64,000 nt of DNA from NORP240 sp965222175 (GTDB lineage: Bacteria > Pseudomonadota > Gammaproteobacteria > Pseudomonadales > Pseudohongiellaceae). The stretch is from positions 1,922,001-1,986,000 of the forward strand of contig OZ244938.1 of NCBI GenBank assembly GCA_965222175.1, given 5' to 3'. Position 1 is the first letter of the stretch. Each line of letters opens with the position of its first letter. Below, piece by piece: positions 42,219 through 50,920 of this stretch. The notes beneath the pieces are model-generated. The model was given only the letters and a program-made list of their open reading frames with translations. It was not told the DNA's origin and did not search any database. The translations under genes were made by a program, and so were the position numbers.

Positions 42219-44684
42219 TCACGGGGATCGATAAAAGCGCAGCAGCAGGGCAGGCAGTACCGACAGGTTGGCCAGCAGCGCCAGCACCATGGCCAGGGCG
42301 GTGAGCAGTCCGAAATACACCGTCGGTACGAAGTTGGAAAAAGCCAGCACGGAAAACCCCACCACCACCACCAGCGAGGTGTGGTAGATGGCATGGCCGA
42401 TACTGGCATGGCTGGCCTTGACGGCGTCGGCGACGTCGCCGGAGGCATTCAGCTCGGTGCGGAAGCGATGCAGGAAATGAATCGCGTCGTCAACGCCGAT
42501 GCCGATGATAATGGCGGCAATGGTGATGGTCATCATGTCCAGCGGAATACCGGCAAAGCCCATGAAGGCGAGTACCGTCGCCGCCGCCAGGAGATTGGGT
42601 AACAGTCCCAGCAGGGCCAGGGCCAGGGACCGCAGCAACAGCAGGAACAGCAGGAAGGTCGCCAGGATGACGAACAGCAGGGTGGACCGCTGGGAGGAAT
42701 ACAGGCTGTCCAGCATGTTGTTGAACAGCACCGCCATGCCGGTTATCCGCACACCGTCTCCAACGTCCAGCTGCTGGTCCGCCTGGTTCTGGATGCCGTC
42801 GATAACATTGGCGTACAGGTAGTCCCGGTCCAGCTCGTGCATGCGGGCGGACAGCCGCATCAGGCCCTCCCCGGGGGCCGCATAGGGCTGCAGCAGGCTG
42901 TCGCGGAACTGTTGTGGCACCGCGCCCAGAGCGGCGACCAGTTCCGGTGCGCTGAGGGCATCGCCGTCGGTAAGCCGGCGGGCGATCCGGGACAGGGTGG
43001 CAACGGAGATCACCTTGCCGATGGCAGGCTGGTCTTCCAGGTAGCCCTGCAGCAGGTGGAGCTGTTGGACCTTGTCCGGGGTGAACCAGTAGCGCTGCGG
43101 GAACTCCTGGTCGGGCTGGCCGAAGGGGTCGGCGGATTGATCAGGGGTTTGCTGGTAGGGCGGAAACGACACGACGATGTCCATGGGCACCGTGCCTCCA
43201 AGGTGCCGGTCGATATAGGCAAGGCTCTTGTATATCCCGGTATCGGTGCGGAAATAGTTGATAAATTTGTTGTCCATGCTGAGGCGGCTGATCCCGGGTA
43301 CGGCCAGCACCGCGGTGACCAGTGCCGCCAGCAGAACCAGGACCGAATGCCTGGTGGACAGCCGCTGTAACAGGGTGATCAGCCAGGGTTCACTGTCGAT
43401 GGTGGCGCTGGGCTCACCCCGGGGAAGCAGCAGCAGGATGCCGGCAAACAGGCTGAAGCTCATGAGAAAAGCCACCAGGATGCTGATGCACATGATCAGG
43501 CCGAAATCCCTTACCGGCACGATGGCGCTGGTGAGCAGCGAGCCGAATGCCACCATGGTGGTGATGGCGGTATACAGGCAGGGTGGGAACTTGTCCACGA
43601 GGCTCTGGAAGACCAGGTCCACGTGGGCCTGGCCGGTATCGTCCTGAAGCAGCTCGCGGTAGCGTCTGATCAGGTGAATGGAAAAAGCAATACTGACGAT
43701 GGCCAGCAGGGAGATGAAATTTGACGAGATCACCGTTACCGGCTGCTGCAGGAGGCCGAGGATGGCAATGGTGAAGTAGACGGAGACGGCTGTGGTCAGC
43801 AGCGGCAACATCACCCAGCGCAGGCGGCGAAACACCGCGAACAGCATGACGGCGATAATCAGGATCACCACGGTGCCAAAGGTGAGGATATCCTGCTGGA
43901 CATAGGTAATCATGTCCGCCGCCACCAGGGGTACCCCGCCCACGTGGGCGACGGCCTCCGTATCCAGGTCATCGCGGACCTGCCGGATAGCATCGAGGGT
44001 ACGCTTCCGTTCCGCCAGGAAGTCGATGCGCGTGCTGCGCAGCTGGACCCGCAGCCCGGCCAGGCGGCGACGCTGTTCGGCGGACAGCTGCTGGCTGCTT
44101 TCCAGGGTGTCGATCTGCTGGCGAAGCTCCCCAAGGCGTGCATCGGTGGCCAGGTCGATCCGCAGGGCAGTAATGCGGCCGTCAGCCGACACCAGCAGGT
44201 TGCGAAACAGCGGGCTTGTCACCAGCTCCTGCCGTGCCTGGGCCAGGTCGACGTCGTCGCTGCCCAGGGTCTTGACGTTGTCCTGCAGCTGCGCCAGGGG
44301 AACCGGCGGATTCTCCAGCAGCGGGGCATCCAGCAGTGAGAACACGCCGGCGACGCCAGCGATGGCCTGCAGCCGGTCCGCCAGGCGGCGGATCCGTTCC
44401 AGGGTGTCGCGGTGGAACAACGGCTGGTTTACCGGCTCGTAGGTAAAAAACAGGAAATCCTCGCCGCCGAAAATATCGCTGATCTCCCGGTAGTAGGCCA
44501 GCGCCGGGTCGCCCTCGGCCACCAGGCTGTCGTCGGAGGCATCGAAACGGAAATCCCCCAGGAAGGGTACGGCGGCAACAGCCAGCAGCACGATAGCCAG
44601 CAGGATAGCTACCGGGTAGTTGAGGCATTTGCGGTAGCGACCGGACAGAAATCTGTTCAGGAGCTTCAGATTAAACATGGACAT
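42219..44684 (-). CDS. RND-superfamily (MMPL/HpnN-type) lipid exporter
   Basis: 821 residues from ATG 44682-44684, with AGGAAG 7 bp upstream. Twelve membrane segments in two halves: one, a large periplasmic loop (about 50-250), five, then a second one, loop (about 450-680) and five. Typical MMPL segments are VYFTIAILGLLQQPVTVISS with IAFSIHLIRRYRELLQ in half one, and MTITIAAIIIGIGVDDAIHF with LHRFRTELNASGDVADAVKA in half two, which holds the proton-relay Asp pair (GVDDAIHF). There is no TolC-type gene nearby. Co-encoded with MlaC-like and START proteins, so a hydrophobic lipid such as a hopanoid, sterol or phospholipid is the likely cargo. Confidence 0.88.
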   Translation of the reverse strand: MSMFNLKLLNRFLSGRYRKCLNYPVAILLAIVLLAVAAVPFLGDFRFDASDDSLVAEGDPALAYYREISDIFGGEDFLFFTYEPVNQPLFHRDTLERIRRLADRLQAIAGVAGVFSLLDAPLLENPPVPLAQLQDNVKTLGSDDVDLAQARQELVTSPLFRNLLVSADGRITALRIDLATDARLGELRQQIDTLESSQQLSAEQRRRLAGLRVQLRSTRIDFLAERKRTLDAIRQVRDDLDTEAVAHVGGVPLVAADMITYVQQDILTFGTVVILIIAVMLFAVFRRLRWVMLPLLTTAVSVYFTIAILGLLQQPVTVISSNFISLLAIVSIAFSIHLIRRYRELLQDDTGQAHVDLVFQSLVDKFPPCLYTAITTMVAFGSLLTSAIVPVRDFGLIMCISILVAFLMSFSLFAGILLLLPRGEPSATIDSEPWLITLLQRLSTRHSVLVLLAALVTAVLAVPGISRLSMDNKFINYFRTDTGIYKSLAYIDRHLGGTVPMDIVVSFPPYQQTPDQSADPFGQPDQEFPQRYWFTPDKVQQLHLLQGYLEDQPAIGKVISVATLSRIARRLTDGDALSAPELVAALGAVPQQFRDSLLQPYAAPGEGLMRLSARMHELDRDYLYANVIDGIQNQADQQLDVGDGVRITGMAVLFNNMLDSLYSSQRSTLLFVILATFLLFLLLLRSLALALLGLLPNLLAAATVLAFMGFAGIPLDMMTITIAAIIIGIGVDDAIHFLHRFRTELNASGDVADAVKASHASIGHAIYHTSLVVVVGFSVLAFSNFVPTVYFGLLTALAMVLALLANLSVLPALLLRFYRSP

Positions 44685-45113
44685 ACACTGGCTTCCTGGC
44701 GAGTTCACTGAAAAGGCGGCGCCCGGCCACCGACGGCGTCGGCCTGTTAAGGCGAAGTAACGAAGGCTGTGGGTTGCCGTGTCTAATCAGATGCCCCTTA
44801 AGCGGTGTCCAAGCCGTGTCATGCTGACGGGCTCTTGCGTAGTGATGGTTCGGTTGCTCCCTGTCGAATTTGCCTATTGCCGGTGTGCGGAAAGTTCGGT
44901 TCCGCAAAACTGGAACAGTCGAACAAAAAGTAATGAGCCTGAAAGACAGGGTAGTTTCATAATCAATCACGGGTTCCCTGGTTTTGAGACCTTGACGTGT
45001 ACTGTGGAACAAACGAAGCAGTTGGCGGTTGGTTCCCCGAGGGTGACTGGTTTCGGTCTGGCCGTGGGCTTCAAGCGCGCTTGTCCCTCACCGGGTCTTC
45101 ACCAGTCGATGTC
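44685..45113. other. divergent intergenic region between the RND operon and poxB
   Basis: 429 bp with no supported gene. It must hold promoters for both directions. TTGACG at about 44993 has no good -10 partner at 16-18 bp, so no promoter is called. Confidence 0.4.
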
Positions 45114-45151
45114 CAACCAGGAGATAGGCATGCAACCAGGAGATAAGCATG
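45114..45151 (+). promoter_or_regulatory. poxB: 19-bp tandem duplication of ribosome site plus start codon of poxB
   Basis: CAACCAGGAGATAGGCATG (45114-45132) is followed at once by CAACCAGGAGATAAGCATG (45133-45151). Both have AGGAGATA and an ATG at the right distance. The first ATG (45130) is out of frame with the second (45149), so the upstream one would start a decoy peptide. Confidence 0.8.
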
Positions 45152-46813
45152 ACAGTTGCCGAAGTAATCATCCGCATTCTGCAGAATTACGGCGTGAGGC
45201 AGATATTCGGCATCCCGGGGGATGCCATCAACGACCTGACCGACGCCCTGCGCCAGCAGGAAGAGACCGACTTTGTCCTGGTCCGGCATGAAGAGGCCGG
45301 GGCGTTGGCCGCGGCGGCCCAGGCCAAGCTCACGGGAAATCTCGCGGTGTGCATGGGAACTGCCGGACCCGGGGCCATCCACCTGCTCAATGGACTGTAT
45401 GACGCCAGGCATGATCACGCCCCGGTGCTGGCCATCACCGGCCAGGTGGAAACCCGCTATCTCGGTACCAGCTACCATCAGGAGGTGGATCTTGAGCGGC
45501 TGTTCGGCGACGTGGCGGTGTACAGCCAGACCATCACCAATGCCGGGCAGGTACCCGCGGTGATCCTGGAAGCCTGCCGGGCGGCCATCTCCGCGCGGGG
45601 CGTTGCCCATATTTCCCTGCCCACGGACGTGGCGGGCATGAAGGTGGATGTTTCGCCGGCACATTTCCCGGCAAGTTCATTGCAGCGGGTCATGCGTCCG
45701 GACAGGAAAGATTGCGCCCAGGCCGTGAAACTCATCGAGGCCAGTCACCAGGTGGCGATTCTTGCCGGCATCGGCGCAGCCGGGGCCCGGCGTGAACTGC
45801 TGGAACTGGCGGACCGGGTGGGCGCGCCCATCGTGCGTACCCTCCGGGCCAAGGACTTCATCGATGACGACGACCAGTGCTGCATCGGCGGCCTGGGACT
45901 GCTGGGCAGCAAGCCGGCCATCCGGGCCATGGCAGCATGCGACCTGCTGTTGATGATCGGTACGGATTTTCCCTACCAGGAGTTCTACCCGGAGCAGGCC
46001 CGGGTGATCCAGATCGACAACACCGCCACCCAGTTGGGCAAGCGGCACAGGCTGGACGTGGGTTTACTGGGCGACGCGGCGCCTACCATTGCCGAACTGC
46101 TGGATTCCCTGCCGCGCCGGGAACAGCGCTCATTCCTCGACAGCATGCTGGCCGAAAAGGCAGACTGGCTGCAGCAGCGGGACAGGCTGGGGAGCAGCGA
46201 TGCCAAGCCCATCAAGCCACAGCGCCTGGTGGCCGAGGTGTCCAGCGCGGCCCCGGACAACGCGATATTTCTGTGTGATACCGGCACCATCGATGCGTGG
46301 TGTGCCCGCCACCTGTCCGTCGGGGAAGAGCAGCGCTTTACCCTGTCCTCAGGGCTTGGCTCCATGGCTTTTGCACTGCCAGGGGCACTGGGCGCCCAGC
46401 TTGCCTACCCGGATCGCCGGGTCATCGCCCTAACCGGTGACGGCGGGCTGAACATGCTGATCGCGGAATTCCTCACCCTGGTGGAGCGGCAGCTGCCGGT
46501 AGTAATCGTGGTCATCAACAACGGCAAGCTGGGCTTTATCGCCCTTGAACAGGAAGCCAAGGGGCTGCCGGAGCACAGCATCAGTTTCCGCAATCCCGAT
46601 TACGTCGAGCTGGCGCAGGCCTGCGGTGGCGCCGGCCTGCGGGTGGAGGACCCGGCGATGCTGGCAGACACGCTGAAAGAAGCGCTGGCGCTGCAGCGAC
46701 CGGTGATCGTCGACGTCGTGGTGGACCCGGACGAACTGGTGATGCCACCCCGTATAGAACTGCAGCAGGCAGTGAATTTCACCCTGGCCAAGGCCAGGGA
46801 GCTGATTAACTGA
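45149..46813 (+). CDS. poxB: thiamine-diphosphate enzyme, pyruvate oxidase (quinone-dependent) type
   Basis: Predicted to decarboxylate pyruvate to acetate and CO2, passing electrons through FAD to quinone. 554 residues in three domains: N-terminal PYR domain with the activating glutamate in VLVRHEEAGALAAAAQAKLT, the central FAD-binding domain (about 190-320: VAILAGIGAAGARRELLELA), and the C-terminal ThDP domain with ALTGDGGLNMLIAEF ... VVINNGKLGFIALEQEAKG, the GDG-x25-NN motif. The NNGKLGFIALEQ part resembles PoxB, while acetolactate synthase lacks it. The E. coli C-terminal membrane-binding tail is not obvious. Upstream is a duplicated ribosome site. Confidence 0.82.
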   Translation: MTVAEVIIRILQNYGVRQIFGIPGDAINDLTDALRQQEETDFVLVRHEEAGALAAAAQAKLTGNLAVCMGTAGPGAIHLLNGLYDARHDHAPVLAITGQVETRYLGTSYHQEVDLERLFGDVAVYSQTITNAGQVPAVILEACRAAISARGVAHISLPTDVAGMKVDVSPAHFPASSLQRVMRPDRKDCAQAVKLIEASHQVAILAGIGAAGARRELLELADRVGAPIVRTLRAKDFIDDDDQCCIGGLGLLGSKPAIRAMAACDLLLMIGTDFPYQEFYPEQARVIQIDNTATQLGKRHRLDVGLLGDAAPTIAELLDSLPRREQRSFLDSMLAEKADWLQQRDRLGSSDAKPIKPQRLVAEVSSAAPDNAIFLCDTGTIDAWCARHLSVGEEQRFTLSSGLGSMAFALPGALGAQLAYPDRRVIALTGDGGLNMLIAEFLTLVERQLPVVIVVINNGKLGFIALEQEAKGLPEHSISFRNPDYVELAQACGGAGLRVEDPAMLADTLKEALALQRPVIVDVVVDPDELVMPPRIELQQAVNFTLAKARELIN

Positions 46814-47057
46814 CGTCGTTGCAGATTTTGCGGGGATGGGCGGTCACGTGTTGCCGGCAGGTAATACGGTAGCGTTACTATCACGACCGCCTGTCTTGAT
46901 AACCTGCGGGTATAAACTGACCGTGGTTTGCCGGCAGTGAGTACTGTGCAGTCCGGCCCCGCCTGTTTCGAATTGACCACCGTGACTATGCTATGGTTGG
47001 CCCCCGGGCAAGTCACGATCCGTTTTCCTTGGACAGCACGCTACCAGCGAGGTCGCC

Positions 47058-48377
47058 ATGAACACCCCCCAGCAGCCAAGTTCCGATAAATCCCGGTCGC
47101 GCCGGGTCTACCTGGTGGACGGCGCCCGCACGCCGTTCATCAAGGCCCGGGGGCAACCCGGCCCCTTCACACCGGTGGACCTGGCGGTGCAGTGCGGGCG
47201 ACCGCTGCTGCTGCGACAGCCCATGGCCCCGGATGCCTATGACCAGGTTATTCTCGGCTGCGTCAACGTGGTATCGGAGGAAATGAACCCGGCCCGCATC
47301 GCCGCGTTGCGCCTGGGCATGGGCGAGAAAATGATCGCCTACACGGTGCAGATCAACTGCGGGTCCGGTATGCAGTCCATCGACAATGCCTTTCGCGCCA
47401 TTCGCGGTGGCGATGCCGACCTGGTACTGGCCGGTGGCGCGGAGGCCCTGAGTCATGCACCGCTGCTGTTTCGTCAGCAGGCCGTGCAGTGGTTTGCCGA
47501 CCTGGCCAGGGCCAGGTCCCTGGGCGAGCGCCTGCGGGTGCTGGCGCGGGTGCGACCCGGCTTCTTTGCCCCGGTAATCGGCCTGGAGCGGGGGCTTACC
47601 GACCCGGTGGTGAACATGAACATGGGTCAGACCGCCGAGAAACTGGCCCAGCTTTTCTCCATCTCGCGACAGGCGGCCGACGAGTACGCTGCCCGCAGCC
47701 AGTTGCGGCTGCACCAGGCCCAGGAGGACGGTGTCTTCGACGGCGAGATAGAACCGGCCATCGACCGGCATGGCAGGATCTATGCGAAGGACGACGGGGT
47801 GCGACCTGACAGCAGCGCGGAAAAACTGGCCAGGCTGAAACCCGCCTTCGAGCGACCCCACGGGCGGGTCACCGCCGGCAACAGCTCGCAGATTACCGAC
47901 GGCGCCTCATGGGTGATCCTGGCATCCGAAGAGGCCGTGGCAGCCCACGGGCTGACACCGAAAGCCCGCATCGTCGACAGTGCCTGGGCTGCCCTGGACC
48001 CGTCCATCATGGGACTGGGCCCGGTACTGTCGTCCACCACGCTGTTGAAACGCCACGGGCTGACACTGACGGACGTGGGCCTGTGGGAAATCAACGAGGC
48101 ATTCGCCGCCCAGGTGCTGGCCTGCCTGGCGGCCTGGAACGACGAGGAGTTCTGTCGGACGGTGCTGGGCCTGGATCATGCCGCCGGGGAACTGGACCAG
48201 GACCGGCTCAACGTCCACGGCGGCGCCATCGGCCTGGGCCACCCGGTGGGCACCAGCGGCAACCGTATCGTGTTACACCTGGCCAATGCCCTGCACAGGC
48301 TCGACCGGCAGCAGGGCATCGCGTCCCAGTGCGTGGGCGGCGGCCAGGGCGGGTCCATGCTGCTGGAGCGTGTATAG
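47058..48377 (+). CDS. acetyl-CoA acetyltransferase / 3-ketoacyl-CoA thiolase (FadI-like)
   Basis: Thiolytic cleavage of 3-ketoacyl-CoA in beta-oxidation. 439 residues: VYLVDGARTPFIKARGQPGP at the N-terminus, nucleophile Cys101 in QINCGSGMQSIDNAFRAIRG, the histidine-containing EINEAFAAQVLACLAAW and HGGAIGLGHPVGTSGNRIV, and the second cysteine in SQCVGGGQGGSML. The length with the extended loop points to the FadI rather than the biosynthetic PhaA type. A FadJ-like gene follows 196 bp downstream on the same strand, so the two probably form the alpha/beta parts of a fatty acid oxidation complex. Confidence 0.88.
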   Translation: MNTPQQPSSDKSRSRRVYLVDGARTPFIKARGQPGPFTPVDLAVQCGRPLLLRQPMAPDAYDQVILGCVNVVSEEMNPARIAALRLGMGEKMIAYTVQINCGSGMQSIDNAFRAIRGGDADLVLAGGAEALSHAPLLFRQQAVQWFADLARARSLGERLRVLARVRPGFFAPVIGLERGLTDPVVNMNMGQTAEKLAQLFSISRQAADEYAARSQLRLHQAQEDGVFDGEIEPAIDRHGRIYAKDDGVRPDSSAEKLARLKPAFERPHGRVTAGNSSQITDGASWVILASEEAVAAHGLTPKARIVDSAWAALDPSIMGLGPVLSSTTLLKRHGLTLTDVGLWEINEAFAAQVLACLAAWNDEEFCRTVLGLDHAAGELDQDRLNVHGGAIGLGHPVGTSGNRIVLHLANALHRLDRQQGIASQCVGGGQGGSMLLERV

Positions 48378-48573
48378 GAGTGGTCATAGCAGTGGGCAAG
48401 GCAGTAGGTATAGGAGCGAGGGAATTTCTCAGGCGCTGAAACCAGGGTAAAGGCCAGACCCCGGCCGGCGCCTCGCGGGGCGCGGCCGGATGGCAGGAAA
48501 CAGCTCAGGTAGCAGATCAGGAAACAACCAGCAGGAAATAAATAGCAGGAATTCAATAGAGAGGAGGCTGGCC

Positions 48574-50889
48574 ATGGGCGCCACCATTGCTGACAAACTG
48601 GAAACGCAATTTCGGCAGCGACAGCGTCCGCCGGGTGAATGGGATAACTGGCGCCTCGAAGAAAGCGATGACGGCGTGCTGTGGCTGTACCTGGATCGCG
48701 GTGACAGTTCTACCAATACCCTGAATGCCGAGGTGCTGACGGAGTTTGACAGCATCCTGGAGAACCTGGAGAAGCGCCTCGGGGCCAGGTCGCAGGCCGC
48801 GACGAATGCCGCCGGCGCCGGCGATGAAAGTGACCTGGCACCTGAGCGTGATGGCGCCGGAGGGGCGCACCGGGACGCTGGCACTGCAGAGCACAGTGCC
48901 GGAAATCTGTCGGCGGGGACGGCGTCGGCCGGCTCAGACACCGCGGCAGCTGGCGGCACGGCACCGCGGGCGCTGGTGATTCGCTCGCTGAAAGCCGGTG
49001 GCTTCTGCGCCGGCGCCGATATCAGGCAGTTTTCCAGTGTCGAACCGGCGGAAGTCAAGGCGCTGATTCAGCGCGGTCACGGTATCCTGGACCGGCTGGA
49101 AGCCCTGCCACTGACCACCATTGCCGCCATCCACGGGCACTGCCTGGGAGGCGGACTGGAAGTGGCCCTGGCCTGTGATTACCGGCTGGGCATGCGCAGC
49201 GGCGACCGGGCACTGGAAGTCGGTTTTCCGGAAGTGCAGCTGGGGCTGCACCCCGGCCTGGGTGGCACATTCCGCCTGCTGGAACTCATCGACCCCATTG
49301 CCGCCATGACCATGATGCTTACCGGGCGGTCGGCCTACGATCGTCAGGCCCTGGGCCGCGGCCTGGTGGACAGCCTCATCGAGGAGCGTCACCTGGAAAA
49401 CGCGGTAACCGCGGTGCTGGACGGCCGCATAGGGAAAAAACCCCGCCGGCTGCGACATCGCCTGATGAACAGCTGGTCGGTGCGTCAACTGGCCTCCCGG
49501 AGGATGCAGGCCCAGACGGCACGCAAGGCGCCGCGGCCCCATTACCCCGCCCCCTATGCGCTGATCGCCCTGTGGCGCCGCCACGGGGACAACCGGGCAG
49601 CGCTGCAGCCGGCGGAAATCGACTCCTTTGCGAACCTGCTGGAAACCGATACCAGCCGCAACCTGGTGCGGGTGTTTTTCCTGCGGGAGGGGCTGAAACA
49701 GGCGGCGGGCAGGAACAGCGACATCCGCCATGTTCACGTGGTGGGTGCCGGCGCCATGGGGGGCGACATCGCTGCCTGGTGTGCGCTGCAGGGGTACCGG
49801 GTGTCACTTGCCGATGTCAGCAGTGAACCCATCGCCGCGGCGATCAGGTCGGTGCCCGCCCTGTGCCGCAGCCGGCACAAGTCCGCCATCGACACCCGCG
49901 ATACCCTGGACCGGCTGATGCCCGATCCCGACGGTCAGGCCGTTAGCAATGCCGACCTGGTGATCGAGGCGGTACCGGAAAACCCGGAGCTCAAGCAGAA
50001 GATCTACCGGCAGCTGGAACCGCGGTTGAAAGACACCGCGATCCTGGCCACCAATACTTCCAGTATTCCCCTGCAGACGCTGGCCTCGTTCCTGTCCAGG
50101 CCGGAGCGGCTGGTGGGCATCCATTTTTTCAACCCGGTATCCCGCATGCTGATCGTGGAAGTGGTGGGCCATGACGCCATCAGCGAGACAGTACAGCAGC
50201 AGGCCATGGCCTTCACCGGCGACGTCGGCAAACTGCCGGTGGCGGTGCAGAGCTATCCCGGTTTCCTGGTCAACCGGGCGCTGACGCCCTACCTGCAGGA
50301 AGCCATGGTGCTGCTGGACGAGGGCGTTCCGGCGGAACGCATCGATAGCATCGCCAGGGATTTCGGCATGCCCATGGGGCCCATCGAACTGGCGGACCAG
50401 GTGGGCCTGGATATCTGTCTGCACGTGGCCGACGTGCTCAAAGACCTGCTGGATAAACCCATGGCCGCCATCCCCGACTGGCTGCGGGAGAAGGTGGACA
50501 AGGGCGAACTGGGCAGGAAATCCGGTCAGGGCTTCTACCGCTGGCAGGACGGCAAACCGGTGCGCAACAACAAAGCGGCAGCGGGCCGGGGTAGCCAGGC
50601 GGATGACACGAAGGACATCCAGGATCGCCTGCTGCTGCCCATGCTGGATGCCTGTGTCGAGTGTTACCGGCAGAAGGTGGTAGCCGACCTGGATCAGCTG
50701 GATGCGGCGATGATCTTCGCCACCGGTTTCGCGCCGTTTCGCGGCGGCCCCATGCATTACGCACGTCAGCGGGGCATCGACGACATCGTCGCCACCCTTG
50801 AGTCGCTGGCCGCGGCTCATGGCGAGCGCTTCAAACCGGACCCGGGCTGGCAGGGGATTTCGACAGACTCCCGCAAAGCGCGTCCCTAA
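48574..50889 (+). CDS. FadJ-like multifunctional enoyl-CoA hydratase / 3-hydroxyacyl-CoA dehydrogenase
   Basis: Two consecutive beta-oxidation activities. ATG at 48574 with GAGGAGG upstream gives 771 residues. The crotonase domain has the oxyanion motif GGFCAGADI and the acid/base glutamates in HGHCLGGGLEVALACDYRLG and FPEVQLGLHPGLGG. The NAD-binding domain starts near residue 386 (VHVVGAGAMGGDIAAWCALQ), with the dehydrogenase His in LVGIHFFNPVSRMLIVEVVG, and ends in two 3HCDH C-terminal domains. Odd: residues about 71-130 are a Gly/Ala/Asp-rich low-complexity stretch inserted in the crotonase fold between LEKRLG and PRALVIRSL. Partner thiolase upstream, acyl-CoA hydrolase downstream. Confidence 0.88.
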   Translation: MGATIADKLETQFRQRQRPPGEWDNWRLEESDDGVLWLYLDRGDSSTNTLNAEVLTEFDSILENLEKRLGARSQAATNAAGAGDESDLAPERDGAGGAHRDAGTAEHSAGNLSAGTASAGSDTAAAGGTAPRALVIRSLKAGGFCAGADIRQFSSVEPAEVKALIQRGHGILDRLEALPLTTIAAIHGHCLGGGLEVALACDYRLGMRSGDRALEVGFPEVQLGLHPGLGGTFRLLELIDPIAAMTMMLTGRSAYDRQALGRGLVDSLIEERHLENAVTAVLDGRIGKKPRRLRHRLMNSWSVRQLASRRMQAQTARKAPRPHYPAPYALIALWRRHGDNRAALQPAEIDSFANLLETDTSRNLVRVFFLREGLKQAAGRNSDIRHVHVVGAGAMGGDIAAWCALQGYRVSLADVSSEPIAAAIRSVPALCRSRHKSAIDTRDTLDRLMPDPDGQAVSNADLVIEAVPENPELKQKIYRQLEPRLKDTAILATNTSSIPLQTLASFLSRPERLVGIHFFNPVSRMLIVEVVGHDAISETVQQQAMAFTGDVGKLPVAVQSYPGFLVNRALTPYLQEAMVLLDEGVPAERIDSIARDFGMPMGPIELADQVGLDICLHVADVLKDLLDKPMAAIPDWLREKVDKGELGRKSGQGFYRWQDGKPVRNNKAAAGRGSQADDTKDIQDRLLLPMLDACVECYRQKVVADLDQLDAAMIFATGFAPFRGGPMHYARQRGIDDIVATLESLAAAHGERFKPDPGWQGISTDSRKARP

Positions 50890-50920
50890 TTAATCAGAAG
50901 TTCCTTGAGCAGGGGTTCCC

